A DNA stretch of 45,639 nucleotides. Origin: a virus. The position numbers were made by a program, and so were the translations under genes. The stretch lies in the IMG/VR virus record IMGVR_UViG_3300045885_000140, positions 1-45,639 of that record, one strand, 5' to 3'. Positions within the stretch are counted from its first letter, which is position 1, and every line of letters begins with the position of its first letter. This document shows, one piece after another, positions 7,668-16,339 of the stretch. The notes under the pieces were generated by a model. The model saw nothing but the letters and a program-made list of their open reading frames with translations, was not told where the DNA came from and ran no database searches.

Positions 7668-9889
7668 TTGCGCGCGTCTCCGTTAGGCTTCGCAGCCTGC
7701 TTCTTCTCCATGTTGAAGAGCGTGCGCTCGTTCGCGAGGTTCTGGCCCTCGACGCCGGCCGCGAGCTTCGCCATCTTCTGCTCCGCCTCGAACTTCAGCT
7801 CGCGGAACGCCTGCGCGACGAAGCGCGTCATCAGGCTGTTCTCCGCACGCAGGAGCTGCATCTGCTCTTCCTGCGCGCTCGACTCCGCCGTCTCGGCCTG
7901 ATCGAGGCGCTTCTGGGCCGCTTCGAGCACGTCCTTCGCAGCAAGCTCAGCCTGCTCCAGCACCTCGGTCGCCATCTGCTCAGCCTGCTGCAGAACCTGC
8001 TGCTCGACCTCGGTGCCGTTCCAGAAGCGCATCCCGTCACCGTAGCCAAGGAGCGAGAACACCTCGGCACCGACGTTCACCATGTTCATGCCCGGCACCG
8101 GCTGCGTCGCCATCTCCTTGAGGTTGCGCATCGCGAGAACGAAGCGCAGGAGCTTGCGGTTCGGGTCGGTCGCGTTCATGCCCACGCGCATACGCACGAT
8201 CAGCTCCTCGTCGATCATACGCTCGACCATCTCGCCCATTGAGGTCTTGTACGCCTTGGCGAGCTTCTCCGCGCCGCACAGCGCCATGATGCGTTCGTCC
8301 GTCTCGTAGTACTGCTCCAGCAGCACGAGCTGGCGCAGCGTCGGCAGCAGCCACGTCTCCGAGAGCGTGCGGATCGAGTACTCGCTGAGCGCGTTCGCGC
8401 CCTCGCCCAGCAGCTCAAGGCCACCGACCGTCTCGTTCAGCCTGCGATTGCTCGTGATCGAGGCGGCGCTGAAGTTCCCGAGCAGCTCGTCGATGTCGCT
8501 GTTCAGGCGATCCTGCTCGTTGTAGCTCGACGCCGTCACGTCGCCCCACTCCTGCGGGACGATGTCCGGGTCCGGCCCGCCGGGCGTGCGCATATGCGTG
8601 ACGCCGCCCGGGATGCCGTACATCAGGTTCGAGGTGTCGATCTGCTGCCCGGCGCGGACGAACCACTGCTTCTGCAGCACGAGGCGCACGTTGTCGCGGC
8701 GATCGTTGGTCAGCTCGTTCAGCTCACGCTGCAGCGAGCCCGCCATCACGAGCGGCGACTTCGGCATCACGCGGTGCGTTTCGAGGTTGATGAAGCCCAT
8801 CGTCAGCGGGCGCTTGCCGTGCAGGTACACGTCTTCGAGCGCGTACGGTTCGCTGACCAGCAGGTCGGTGCCGATCGTCCAGTAGCAGATGTCGCCCTCG
8901 GAGCGCTCCACGATCCACTCGATCGCCATCACCAGCTCGTAGGCCGACGGCTCGGTCGCGGTCGTCACCGCATCCTGCTGCTTGCCTGCGCGCGTCTGGC
9001 GCGTCGTGTCGAACTCCTTCTTCGAGGCGGCGAGGATCTGCTGGTCAGTGTGACTGCGCCACTGGCGACCGCTGCGGTCTGGCTTGTCCATCCGCTCGCG
9101 CACCTCGGAGAGGTACATCGGCACGATGCGCCCGAGGTACGGCGAGGTGTTGATCGGGTCGTACCACTTCGCGTTTGGCGAGAACTTGATGTACTCCGGC
9201 GGCACCAGCTCGATGCATGGCTTGTCGGCGACGACCTCCTCGACCTGCGTTTCGATGGGCATCGTCATGGGTTGCCCCATCATGTCCATCGCCGGCATCC
9301 CGGTCGCAGCGTCGATCATCGGCTGCTCGACGACCTTCGTCTTGGTGCGCGTCTTGTAGTTCCAGTAGTTGTAGCTCACCACGATGCCGGTCTTGCCGGC
9401 ATCCTGAACCCCGCCAATGATCGTGAGGAACGACGGGATCGAATGTTCCAAGCGATACTGCAGTAGCGCCTCGATCATCTTCCCGGTCGCGACTCCAGCA
9501 GGATCGTCCTGATTCGACGCCTCGACGCTCGCGATCTGCGGGTTGGAGAAGAACGCGGCCGTCGCCTGCGCTTCGAGCTTGCGCAGCCACGAGCGCGACT
9601 TCGGGCGGAAGCCCTTCGAGCGGTGCTTGTAGCGATCGTGGTAGTACTTCGAGCCCGCGTCGTGACGCCCGTCGAAGTAGCGCAGCCCAAGCTCCCAGTC
9701 CTTGCGGTAGTTCGCATCAGTGAAGTCGGTGGCCGTTGACCACGCATCGCGCGCCAGCTTTAAAGCTTCCTTCTCGGTGAGCCCGCCCGCGTAAGCCTCT
9801 GCCTGCTCCATCGGGTCAGCGTCGTTGGGTTGATCACGGATGTTGCCGGCTGCTTGGCTGCGGATGCCGGGAGGAGGTGAGTTGATCAT
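7664..9889 (-). CDS. Portal protein (P22-like, 741 residues)
   Basis: The length is close to P22 portal (725). The ATG at 9889 (MINSPPPG) overlaps the upstream stop as TGATG and gives the expected N-terminus. The body shows portal-like features: ELGLRYFDGRHDAGSKYYHD near the wing domain, SRSWLRKLEAQATAAFFSNP, LLQYRLEHSIPSFLTIIGGV, and the crown/stem helices around LNELTNDRRDNVRLVL and SSYNEQDRLNSDIDELLGNF. From about residue 610 it becomes a long coiled coil (QAEQMATEVLEQAELAAKDV) matching the barrel helix of P22-type portals. It forms the dodecameric ring for packaging and tail attachment. One CTTTAAAG site lies near its 5' end. Confidence 0.85.
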   Translation of the reverse strand: MINSPPPGIRSQAAGNIRDQPNDADPMEQAEAYAGGLTEKEALKLARDAWSTATDFTDANYRKDWELGLRYFDGRHDAGSKYYHDRYKHRSKGFRPKSRSWLRKLEAQATAAFFSNPQIASVEASNQDDPAGVATGKMIEALLQYRLEHSIPSFLTIIGGVQDAGKTGIVVSYNYWNYKTRTKTKVVEQPMIDAATGMPAMDMMGQPMTMPIETQVEEVVADKPCIELVPPEYIKFSPNAKWYDPINTSPYLGRIVPMYLSEVRERMDKPDRSGRQWRSHTDQQILAASKKEFDTTRQTRAGKQQDAVTTATEPSAYELVMAIEWIVERSEGDICYWTIGTDLLVSEPYALEDVYLHGKRPLTMGFINLETHRVMPKSPLVMAGSLQRELNELTNDRRDNVRLVLQKQWFVRAGQQIDTSNLMYGIPGGVTHMRTPGGPDPDIVPQEWGDVTASSYNEQDRLNSDIDELLGNFSAASITSNRRLNETVGGLELLGEGANALSEYSIRTLSETWLLPTLRQLVLLEQYYETDERIMALCGAEKLAKAYKTSMGEMVERMIDEELIVRMRVGMNATDPNRKLLRFVLAMRNLKEMATQPVPGMNMVNVGAEVFSLLGYGDGMRFWNGTEVEQQVLQQAEQMATEVLEQAELAAKDVLEAAQKRLDQAETAESSAQEEQMQLLRAENSLMTRFVAQAFRELKFEAEQKMAKLAAGVEGQNLANERTLFNMEKKQAAKPNGDARK
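9758..9765. promoter_or_regulatory. CTTTAAAG palindrome, coding copy
   Basis: Lies in the portal gene, where it encodes Ala-Leu-Lys with a TTA leucine codon. Flanks extend the palindrome to AGCTTTAAAGCT. Confidence 0.7.
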
Positions 9890-11469
9890 CAGTCCCTCGA
9901 AAGGAAGTACATCCCGGCGCCAGCACCAGCAGCGGTGGCGCCGAGGAGCGCAGGATCGGCGAAGCCGAGGTGCTCCTTGCCCATAAGCACCGCATCGCGC
10001 ACCTCGCGCGGATCGCGACCGAGCGCAGCCGCGCGTTGCTCGATCAGGTCGCCGATGATCTCCAGCTTCGGCGCGCTGATCGGACTCTTCACGCCGGTCT
10101 GCGGGCTGAAGCCGCCCCACGCAATCGCCTGCCCCGGCACCGACTCGACGCCGGCCTTGCGCGCGAGCCCGCTCCACCACGGCCCGAGCGTCGTCAGCTC
10201 CGGCGTCGAGATCGACTCCACGAGGCCTTCGAGCTTCTTCGGCGCACGCACGTCAGGCAGTCCAATACCGCGAACGAAGTGCGCGTCACCGACCGGCAAC
10301 GCAGTCTGGAAGCCCATCACTGGCGGGTTCGACGCGCTGATGTAGAGCGGCGCCTTCGGCGAATCCATGCCGTGCTCGCCAGTCTCGAACACACGACGCT
10401 GCGCGCTCGATGCGCGCTGGTGACCGATGCGGCCGGGCACCGAGAGGATGTCCTGCGGGTGCTCGATCGTGCGCTCCGGGCCCTTGATGCCGCCATACTT
10501 CGCCCACTCATCGAAGCGCCCGCCCTCGGCCATGTAGTTGGCAGCGAACGCGCGCCGCGTCTCCATCGGCACAGCGAGGTTCGGCGACTCGATGCCGCCG
10601 AATGAGTTGAGGTTGTTGAAGCGACGCATAGCTTCCTTCTCGTCGCCGCCGACGAGCTGCAGGATGCGCTGATACATCGGGTCGAGCGGATACCAGCCCT
10701 TCATGCCGGTCCACAGGTTCGGCTGTCGCGTGCGCACCTCGTCGAGCACCGAGAGGATGCGACGCTCGTTCTCCGGCGTCATCACGCCCTGCGCCTCCGG
10801 GTTGCCCTTGGGCTTCTTCGGGTAGCCGGGAATCAGGCTGAACGGGTTCTCGATGTTGCCGGGGCGATCGGCGATCTGCGCCAGCTCACTGCGCGTCGTG
10901 TCGAAGAGGCGCGTGAGCGAACCAGACTCCGGCGCCTTCGCCGCGAGCACGCCCGCCTCGTCGGCGATCGTGCGCGGATCTTTGTAGATACCGGGGAAGA
11001 GGATGCGCTTCGGATCGCCGACGGTCGCCTTCACGTCGAACATCTTCTCGGCGTCCCTCACCGAGAGTGAACTCATGTACTCCGGCGTCACGTCGAAGCC
11101 GAGCTTCGGCGCGGCCTTGTTCGCGATCACCTCGCCGACCTTCTTCACTGCCTTGCCCTTGCCGCCGGGCCCGATCGCTCCAGCAGCGGCGGCGGCAACA
11201 GCAACGCCGGGGTCGCTCGATGCGCTCTGCCACCACGGCAGCTCATCGAGGTAGCGCACGCCGTCATCAGCCCGGGGAGGGCTGAAGCGCTTCACGGCCT
11301 CAGACACCATCCCCGGGATCGTCGCGCGCTGCGCGAGCCTTGCGGTATCCACCAGATCGTTGACGACGCGGCGCCCGATCTCGCGCGTCTGCGTGAACGC
11401 GCGGCGCCCCATCCCGGCGGCGAAGTCGCCGACGCCGTACTCGTCGTCGCCGCGGTCGAGGAACTTCAC
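9889..11469 (-). CDS. Large virion-associated protein, unknown function
   Basis: 526 residues from GTG 11469, which overlaps the upstream stop (GTGA); the longer open frame upstream is out of step with real genes. Features: an Ala/Gly hydrophobic segment (GVAVAAAAAGAIGPGGKG) near residue 90, a long soluble middle (MKGWYPLDPMYQRILQLVGG, RRFNNLNSFGGIESPNL) and a second hydrophobic Gly/Ala segment at the C-terminus (LLGATAAGAGAGMYFLSRD). Glycine-rich membrane-like segments suggest an ejected internal virion protein, but the location just upstream of the portal is unusual for one. I recognise no catalytic motif. Confidence 0.7.
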   Translation of the reverse strand: MKFLDRGDDEYGVGDFAAGMGRRAFTQTREIGRRVVNDLVDTARLAQRATIPGMVSEAVKRFSPPRADDGVRYLDELPWWQSASSDPGVAVAAAAAGAIGPGGKGKAVKKVGEVIANKAAPKLGFDVTPEYMSSLSVRDAEKMFDVKATVGDPKRILFPGIYKDPRTIADEAGVLAAKAPESGSLTRLFDTTRSELAQIADRPGNIENPFSLIPGYPKKPKGNPEAQGVMTPENERRILSVLDEVRTRQPNLWTGMKGWYPLDPMYQRILQLVGGDEKEAMRRFNNLNSFGGIESPNLAVPMETRRAFAANYMAEGGRFDEWAKYGGIKGPERTIEHPQDILSVPGRIGHQRASSAQRRVFETGEHGMDSPKAPLYISASNPPVMGFQTALPVGDAHFVRGIGLPDVRAPKKLEGLVESISTPELTTLGPWWSGLARKAGVESVPGQAIAWGGFSPQTGVKSPISAPKLEIIGDLIEQRAAALGRDPREVRDAVLMGKEHLGFADPALLGATAAGAGAGMYFLSRD

Positions 11470-11804
11470 TGCAGCCTCCGCCTGTGCTGCGGGATGCCAT
11501 CGACAGCGGTCACGACGACGCCCTCCTGCGCACGACCACGACGCAGCTTCGCGCGCTCCAGCAACTCGCCGGCCGCGCGCGCGATGTCGTTCGCGAAGGT
11601 CGTGTAGTCGCTGGAGATGTCCTTTAAATGGCGGATCATCCCCATGCGGCCGTCGATCGCGTAGTTGTAGATCACGAGCACGCCGCCATCGATGCGAATG
11701 AACCACGAGTGCCCGGGGTAGTGCTTGTGCAGCACTTCGAGCGCGTCCATCGCGACGCGCTGGTTCGCCGGGTTCTGCGAGATCCAGCCGGTGACCTGCG
11801 GCAT
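11466..11804 (-). CDS. Small conserved-looking protein, unknown function
   Basis: 112 residues from ATG 11804, which overlaps the previous stop as TGATG. It reads as a compact alpha/beta domain (MDALEVLHKHYPGHSWFIRI, GGVLVIYNYAI) followed by a helix and a basic tail. It lies in the terminase-to-portal string of small genes. A CTTTAAAT variant site (11622-11629) encodes His-Leu-Lys with TTA. Confidence 0.7.
   Translation of the reverse strand: MPQVTGWISQNPANQRVAMDALEVLHKHYPGHSWFIRIDGGVLVIYNYAIDGRMGMIRHLKDISSDYTTFANDIARAAGELLERAKLRRGRAQEGVVVTAVDGIPQHRRRLQ
11622..11629. promoter_or_regulatory. CTTTAAAT variant of the genome-wide palindrome, coding copy
   Basis: Second one-base variant. It encodes Leu(TTA)-Lys in the gene at 11466-11804. 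Confidence 0.6.
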
Positions 11805-12181
11805 CAGTAGGGGTTCCTCGGCATCGTGCGGTAGCAGCCGTTGCCGATCGGCGAGCCAAACTGCCTGCTGTTGATGAAGAGCGAGTGGTTGTCGGTCGAA
11901 GTGCCGAGCGGTGTCGGCGTGCCGGCGCAATGCTGCGTTCTCTTCTTCCCGTACATGGGATTTTCCTCGCGGCCACGCTCGAACTGCCAGCGTCTCCACT
12001 CTCGCTCGCGCTCGCGGTGAGCTTCCTTCGCCAGCGCGATCTGCTCGCGCTGGCGCTCGTGCTTCTCTTCGTTCGACTCGACGTAGTAGGAGACGCCATC
12101 GCTCGAACGCGACTTGACGACCTCCGTCCCCTCCTCCTCGGCGTAGGCGAGCGCCTCGCGATGGCTGTCGAACCTACGCAT
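11804..12181 (-). CDS. Small charged protein, unknown function
   Basis: 125 residues from ATG 12181 (MRRFDSHREALAYAEEEGTE); GAGG lies six bases upstream, whereas the ATG at 12187 would leave no spacing. The middle is a strongly charged helix rich in Glu, Arg and Gln (EKHERQREQIALAKEAHRER), likely a coiled coil. It lies between terminase and portal and may be an assembly cofactor; no family recognised. Confidence 0.7.
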   Translation of the reverse strand: MRRFDSHREALAYAEEEGTEVVKSRSSDGVSYYVESNEEKHERQREQIALAKEAHREREREWRRWQFERGREENPMYGKKRTQHCAGTPTPLGTSTDNHSLFINSRQFGSPIGNGCYRTMPRNPY

Positions 12182-12329
12182 CACCATCCTCGGCCGGCGG
12201 CACGATGATCGGCGGCGGCAGCTCCCACTCCTCGATCGCCTGCGGGATCGGGATGGGCTCGCGAGCGCGCTCGTCACGCTGCGCCTGCTCGCGACGACGC
12301 ACTTCTGCCAACGCTTCGTCCTTCGTCAC
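12174..12329 (-). CDS. Very small protein, unknown function (GTG start)
   Basis: 51 residues: an N-terminal charged helix (EALAEVRRREQAQRDERARE) followed by a Pro-rich tail (ELPPPIIVPPAEDGDA). The GTG at 12329 overlaps the stop of the preceding gene (GTGA) and its end overlaps the next ATG by eight bases. The chain of coupled overlaps on both sides supports it being translated. Confidence 0.6.
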   Translation of the reverse strand: MTKDEALAEVRRREQAQRDERAREPIPIPQAIEEWELPPPIIVPPAEDGDA

Positions 12330-12436
12330 TTGGGCGCGCGCCCCGTCTGCTTGTCGCGCTGGCGCTGCATCTTCTTCAGGAGCTTCTTGCGCGTCGCGTT
12401 CTCGCTCAACGGCTTCTTCGGCTTGGTCGTCACCAT
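12326..12436 (-). CDS. Tiny basic protein, unknown function
   Basis: 36 residues, almost entirely Lys/Arg-rich (KPLSENATRKKLLKKMQRQR). The ATG at 12436 overlaps the 3' end of the beta-rich virion gene by seven bases, and the stop overlaps the next GTG. High positive charge suggests nucleic-acid or acidic-protein binding; this is inference only. Confidence 0.55.
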   Translation of the reverse strand: MVTTKPKKPLSENATRKKLLKKMQRQRDKQTGRAPK

Positions 12437-13224
12437 CTCAGCTCCACGTTGTCGATCAAGAGGCACTCGATCGATGCTTGGATGTCGATCGCGGTCTGGC
12501 GCGGGTCGCGCGCGCGAATCGCGAGGTCGGTCTTCTCCAGCACCGTCGATGGGATCGAGAGCGGCAGATGCCACGGCCCGTTGCCCGAGGAGATCTTGAA
12601 GCGCGGGCCGGTGATCTGCACGCCGTTCGCGCGCCGCACGAGGCAGACGTTGAGCGTGTCGTCCACGTCGCCCTGCTCGCCGCACACTGCGATGCCCGAG
12701 AGGATGAAGAGCGTCTTGCCCGCGGGCACGGTGTAGATCGCCTGCGCCGGCCGAGAGAAGCCCGCCTCAACGATCATGCGCACCACCGCTGCGCCGCCCA
12801 CGTCGCGCACGTTGAGCGTGCCGACGTTCATCTCACTCGCGCCCGCGGTGCGCACGACGGCGCTATTCACGCGCAGGAGCGAGCCGATCGGCACCGGCGT
12901 CGTGCCGTTCAGCGTCACGACCTGCGTCAGCAGCTCGTAGTTCGCATCGAGGCCTTGGATCTCGACGGTGCGCGCACCAGCGCCTGCGGCTGCGTCAGAG
13001 GTGCTGGTGGACACGATCTCCATCGGCCCGGCCGCTTGCTTCCATGCGTACGTCCCGCCGCCGGGCCAGACATCCTCCGGCCCCGGCAGCTCGACGCTCG
13101 GATTGTGGCCGGCGACGAAGATGCGCTGGTGACCGGGAATGCGACCGGATGCGATGGCGAAGAGATCGCCATTGTCGTAGGTCGGGATCTCCGAGCGGTT
13201 GTTGTTGCGCATCCAGACCGACAT
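12430..13224 (-). CDS. Beta-rich virion protein, unknown family
   Basis: 264 residues. The sequence is dominated by short beta strands (GGAAVVRMIVEAGF, GKTLFILSGIAVCGEQ, HLPLSIPSTVLEKTDLAIRA) with an N-terminus MSVWMRNNNRSEIPTYDNGD. This composition fits a head fibre, decoration or tail-knob protein. GGAGGAG precedes ATG 13224. It lies between terminase and portal, so a head-associated role is more likely than a tail one. Confidence 0.65.
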   Translation of the reverse strand: MSVWMRNNNRSEIPTYDNGDLFAIASGRIPGHQRIFVAGHNPSVELPGPEDVWPGGGTYAWKQAAGPMEIVSTSTSDAAAGAGARTVEIQGLDANYELLTQVVTLNGTTPVPIGSLLRVNSAVVRTAGASEMNVGTLNVRDVGGAAVVRMIVEAGFSRPAQAIYTVPAGKTLFILSGIAVCGEQGDVDDTLNVCLVRRANGVQITGPRFKISSGNGPWHLPLSIPSTVLEKTDLAIRARDPRQTAIDIQASIECLLIDNVELRW

Positions 13225-13227
13225 GGC

Positions 13228-13356
13228 TCACTCCTCCGCGGTCAGAGCCGCGATGATCTCTCGCAACGTCTGCGGCGAGATCGGTACGAACTTCACGCCG
13301 TTCGCCTCCGCATCCGCGACATACTCGCGCAGCCTGTTGACCAGCGCCTCACTCAT
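13228..13356 (-). CDS. Very small helical protein, unknown function
   Basis: 42 residues (MSEALVNRLREYVADAEANG and a second helix TLREIIAALTAEE). The ATG at 13356 overlaps the preceding stop by eight bases (ATGAGTGA). The 3' end carries the GGAGGAG ribosome binding site for the next gene. Confidence 0.6.
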   Translation of the reverse strand: MSEALVNRLREYVADAEANGVKFVPISPQTLREIIAALTAEE

Positions 13357-13528
13357 CCTCGGTCGGAACGTAGAACGCGCCGCCCTGATGCGTGGTGTCC
13401 TCGAACTTGCGACCGTTCGAGAACTCGTACGCCGTGTCGGGCTTCGACCACTGCTTGCCCCACGAGCGCTGCACGAGCGCGGTGTAGTCCAGCTCGCGCC
13501 CTTCGGTGAACTCGTTGTCTCTCGGCAT
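13349..13528 (-). CDS. Small protein, unknown function
   Basis: 59 residues, hydrophilic, with ELDYTALVQRSWGKQW near the N-terminus. ATG 13528 is preferred over GTG 13531 because GGAGG lies five bases upstream. TGATG coupling to the gene before it. No family recognised. Confidence 0.65.
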   Translation of the reverse strand: MPRDNEFTEGRELDYTALVQRSWGKQWSKPDTAYEFSNGRKFEDTTHQGGAFYVPTEDE

Positions 13529-13734
13529 CACTTCCTCCGCTTCGCTGCAGGCTTCTTCACCTTCGGCCGCACCGGGGCCGGTGCCGTGTAGGTGATCTCG
13601 CCAGCGCTCACCGCCTTGGCGGCTTCGTCCTTCACGTCCTTGCAGCCCAGCTCGAACACCGCACGCAGCGCCGCAGTCTGTGAGCTGCCCATGCCTGCGC
13701 GGTAAGCAGCGAGTAACTCGTCGTCAGTCTTCAC
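13528..13734 (-). CDS. Small basic-tailed protein, unknown function (GTG start)
   Basis: 68 residues from GTG 13734, which overlaps the preceding stop (GTGA). An N-terminal helical region (DDELLAAYRAGMGSSQTAAL) is followed by a Pro/Lys-rich basic tail (RPKVKKPAAKRRK). Such tails often bind DNA or acidic surfaces. No family recognised. Confidence 0.65.
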   Translation of the reverse strand: MKTDDELLAAYRAGMGSSQTAALRAVFELGCKDVKDEAAKAVSAGEITYTAPAPVRPKVKKPAAKRRK

Positions 13735-13874
13735 TTGCCCTCCAGCGCAATAGGAACCGCAGCGAGCATCCGCAGCACGCACTCCTCGCCGCCACCGGCG
13801 GCGCGGCACTTACCGTACTGGACGCCCATGTACCAGATGCCCAGCACGATCACGATCGCGACGATCCATCTCAT
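13731..13874 (-). CDS. Small single-span membrane protein next to terminase
   Basis: 47 residues with one N-terminal hydrophobic segment (WIVAIVIVLGIWYMGV) and a short Cys-containing soluble part. The ATG at 13874 overlaps the terminase stop as TGATG. It could be a small inner-membrane protein; a holin role is possible but unsupported. Confidence 0.65.
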   Translation of the reverse strand: MRWIVAIVIVLGIWYMGVQYGKCRAAGGGEECVLRMLAAVPIALEGK

Positions 13875-15313
13875 CAGTACTCTTCGGCAGGCACGACAGG
13901 CGCCTGCGCCCCGTAAGCATACCCTTCCTGCTCGCTGTCAGGGGCAACCGGCGCAGCGAACGTGGTGACGAAGGCGTCCCAGAGGTCAGGCGAGTTACCG
14001 AGGCGGGCCTTGATCTGGTCCTTCTCCTCGACGCGGAGCTTGCCCTTGTCGAACCAGTAGCGCGCCGCGGTCGCCTCGCGGATCAGCTCCGGCACGTTCG
14101 GGAGCGCACCGCCGCGCTTCACCCAGTCGGCCGCTTCCCAGTACATCTCGCTGCGCTTGTTGAAGTACTTGGGATCGGTCGCCTTGCCGGCGAACTCGAC
14201 CGGGGTCACCGGGTGCTTGCCGAGGTAGAGCGCATCGACGAGCCCCGCGCCCCAGCCGCCAGTGTGATCAACGAAGATCATGCTGGCGTTGCCTTCACGC
14301 TTTAAAGCCACTACTCGGCCCGAGATCTCGTGCGTGCGGGCGTGACGCATCACGGAAGGCTCGAACGCCTGCAGGCCCTGACGCGGGAAGAGCACGGTGC
14401 GATCGTCGCCGAAGCGCGCAACGTCGCAGCCGATCACCTTCGCCGCCCACTGGAACTGGTGGTCTTCGAGCTTGCGATCGATCGCCGCGCGCACCTGATC
14501 GGGCCCGAGCAGCGCGTTCAGCGCGGTGGGCGGGAAGAGCCCGAGGATGTACGCCATCACCCACGGGTTGTCGCGCCCGTACTGCGCGATCTGCTCCTTC
14601 GCCCAGTCGAGCGAGATTCGCTTGGAGCGCTCACGATCGTCCGGGTCGCCCGTAATGCGCACCACGGTCCAGAGGTGCGACTGCGCGTTTACCGCGTGGT
14701 AGAGCACGCCATCATGGCTGGTGGGGTTGCCTGCAGTCACGATCTTGCCCCACTCGCAGTTGGAGAGTCCCTGCTCAGCAGAGCGCAGCACCGCGGGCGG
14801 GATGTCGCCCGACTCGTCGATGAGGTAGAGGATGTACTTCGCGTGCAGGCCCGAGAGCGTGCGCCCCTGCGCCTCGGCGTCAGCCTTCTGCGCGTACGCG
14901 CGCGCTGCGATGAACCACGTCTCCGGGTGCTGCTTCGAGTAGATGCGCTCCGCTGTCCACTCGAAGCAGTGCTTCAGGAACTCGCTGCGCTGCTGCCACT
15001 TCGAGAACTCCGACCACAGGTTGTCGCGCAGGTTGTCGGCGGTGACGCTCACCGCTGCGCCCTTCGGGTGCTCGCCGTTGCCGGCGAAGCATGACAGGAA
15101 CCACCATCCGACCCACGCGAGCACCGCGGTCTTGCCCGGGCCCGCGCAGGCCTGCATCGCGATGCGCGCTGCAATGTGATCGTTCGATGCGAGCGCACGC
15201 AGCGCCTTCAGTTGCCATGCGTCGGGCTCGACAGCGAAATTATTCCAGACGAAGAGCGCCGGGTTCTCGCGCCACGCGCGCACGCCCTCGACGATGGGGT
15301 CACGACCCGACAT
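13874..15313 (-). CDS. terL: Terminase large subunit
   Basis: 479 residues, standard length. The ATPase part has Walker A CAGPGKT at about residues 55-61 and Walker B KYILYLIDESGD near 160-170. The C-terminal RNase H-like nuclease has acidic residues in VIGCDVARFGDDRT, SMIFVDHTGGWGAGLVDALY and DLWDAFVT. It cuts and pumps DNA into the prohead through the portal. It overlaps the small-subunit gene by 14 bases. A CTTTAAAG site encodes Ala-Leu-Lys in the nuclease part. Headful packaging, as in P22, would fit a circularly permuted genome. Confidence 0.93.
   Translation of the reverse strand: MSGRDPIVEGVRAWRENPALFVWNNFAVEPDAWQLKALRALASNDHIAARIAMQACAGPGKTAVLAWVGWWFLSCFAGNGEHPKGAAVSVTADNLRDNLWSEFSKWQQRSEFLKHCFEWTAERIYSKQHPETWFIAARAYAQKADAEAQGRTLSGLHAKYILYLIDESGDIPPAVLRSAEQGLSNCEWGKIVTAGNPTSHDGVLYHAVNAQSHLWTVVRITGDPDDRERSKRISLDWAKEQIAQYGRDNPWVMAYILGLFPPTALNALLGPDQVRAAIDRKLEDHQFQWAAKVIGCDVARFGDDRTVLFPRQGLQAFEPSVMRHARTHEISGRVVALKREGNASMIFVDHTGGWGAGLVDALYLGKHPVTPVEFAGKATDPKYFNKRSEMYWEAADWVKRGGALPNVPELIREATAARYWFDKGKLRVEEKDQIKARLGNSPDLWDAFVTTFAAPVAPDSEQEGYAYGAQAPVVPAEEY
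14300..14307. promoter_or_regulatory. CTTTAAAG palindrome, coding copy
   Basis: Lies in the terminase large subunit gene, encoding Leu(TTA)-Lys. Confidence 0.7.
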
Positions 15314-15677
15314 GGTTCTCGCTGGGGATCACTTCGACACCATCGACGACGACAACGCCAAGCGATGGCGGTGGCGGCGCGCCCGTGAGCTGCGCCTGCA
15401 GGATCTCATCGAGCGAGCGACCGCCACTCGTGACATCCATCGACTGCTTGTCAGGCAGCACCTTCGCAAGCAGCACCTTCCCTGCTGCGATCTGCACCGC
15501 GAGATCCTTCGGATCGACGCTGTCGAGCTTGCCGAGCGCGATCTTGTTCATGCGGCTGATGATGCCGCCTGCGCGGATGCGCGCGCGCCACGTCTCCTCC
15601 TGCTGCGCCGTGAACACGGTCGCTCTGCCCGGCAGGCGCCCCGCGCCCTCTCGCTTACCGCCGTGCCCGTTAGCCAT
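15300..15677 (-). CDS. Probable terminase small subunit
   Basis: 125 residues. The N-terminus MANGHGGKREGAGRLPGR is the Gly/Arg-rich opening commonly found in phage small terminases and related DNA-binding proteins. The middle is helical (GIISRMNKIALGKLDSVDP) and the C-terminus is Pro-rich then hydrophobic (SLGVVVVDGVEVIP). It lies immediately upstream of the large subunit with a 14-base overlap. It would recognise the packaging start site. Assignment relies on N-terminus and position. Confidence 0.7.
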   Translation of the reverse strand: MANGHGGKREGAGRLPGRATVFTAQQEETWRARIRAGGIISRMNKIALGKLDSVDPKDLAVQIAAGKVLLAKVLPDKQSMDVTSGGRSLDEILQAQLTGAPPPPSLGVVVVDGVEVIPSENHVGS

Positions 15678-16074
15678 CGGCCTGATTCGTCAGTTGATCT
15701 TGAATCGCGTGCCGCGCGATAGTCTCGCTTACCTCGGCCCTCGTCAAGTAGCCCGCCTTCTCCGCCATCACGCACCAGTCCTGCAGGCGCATCGCGACGA
15801 GCGTGTCGGGCTTGCGGTCGGCGCGCATCACCAGCAGGGGGCGCAGGCGATCCTCGCCGTGGCGCACGCTCTGGATCACCGCCTGCGCCCACCAGTCGTA
15901 GATCCCGATCCGGGCGTAGCGCTTGCACTCCACCGCGAAGCCCTCGATGACGATGTCATGCCCGCTCACCTCGGCGAGGTGCCACGCGCGCTTGGCCGCG
16001 TACCCCATCTCCCGCAGGGTCGCCACCACCTCGCGCTCGAACCCGGCGCCCTTGTTGCGGCTCTTAGCGCCCAT
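15670..16074 (-). CDS. PD-(D/E)XK endonuclease, Holliday-junction-resolvase-like
   Basis: 134 residues from ATG 16074 (MGAKSRNKGAGFEREV); upstream frame sequence overlaps another gene. Motifs: Glu in GFEREVVATLREMGY, then SGHDIVIEGFAVECKRY holding the catalytic Asp and Glu-x-Lys, then an amphipathic helix (IYDWWAQAVIQS). This is the small resolvase/VRR-NUC-like fold found in many phages next to terminase or replication genes. It probably resolves branched DNA before packaging. It overlaps its neighbours on both sides. Confidence 0.78.
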   Translation of the reverse strand: MGAKSRNKGAGFEREVVATLREMGYAAKRAWHLAEVSGHDIVIEGFAVECKRYARIGIYDWWAQAVIQSVRHGEDRLRPLLVMRADRKPDTLVAMRLQDWCVMAEKAGYLTRAEVSETIARHAIQDQLTNQADG

Positions 16075-16318
16075 GAAGCCTCCGGTACCACAGGTCAGTC
16101 GTCTCCCAAGTTTCACCACCGCCGATCGTCTCGACTTGACCAGACGGATGTACGACGTAGCCCCAGACATCATCATCATCATCGTCACCCAGCTCGCAGA
16201 GGGTGACCGGCTCAGCATGGGCGCCGCTGACCTCCCATGCCAGCACCCGCCACCAGTCGCCCTGAAGCGTGACCGCCATCGTCCCCGGCTCAGCCGGAAC
16301 GTACACCGCCTTCGTCAT
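16064..16318 (-). CDS. Small acidic protein, unknown function
   Basis: 84 residues from ATG 16318, chosen because AGGAG lies seven bases upstream; ATG 16324 is too close to it. It contains beta-strand-like segments (MAVTLQGDWWRVLAWEV), a run of six Asp (ELGDDDDDDVWGYVV) and a basic end. It is the first gene after the hairpin/repeat cluster downstream of the primase, so it may start a separate transcript. Confidence 0.65.
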   Translation of the reverse strand: MTKAVYVPAEPGTMAVTLQGDWWRVLAWEVSGAHAEPVTLCELGDDDDDDVWGYVVHPSGQVETIGGGETWETTDLWYRRLHGR

Positions 16319-16339
16319 ACCCATACTCCTGTTGTGGAA

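Noticed and set aside
9889-12099. 736-residue reading of the large virion-associated protein
   Set aside because: The first 210 codons run out of frame through two other well-coupled genes; GTG 11469 overlapping the previous stop is the better start.
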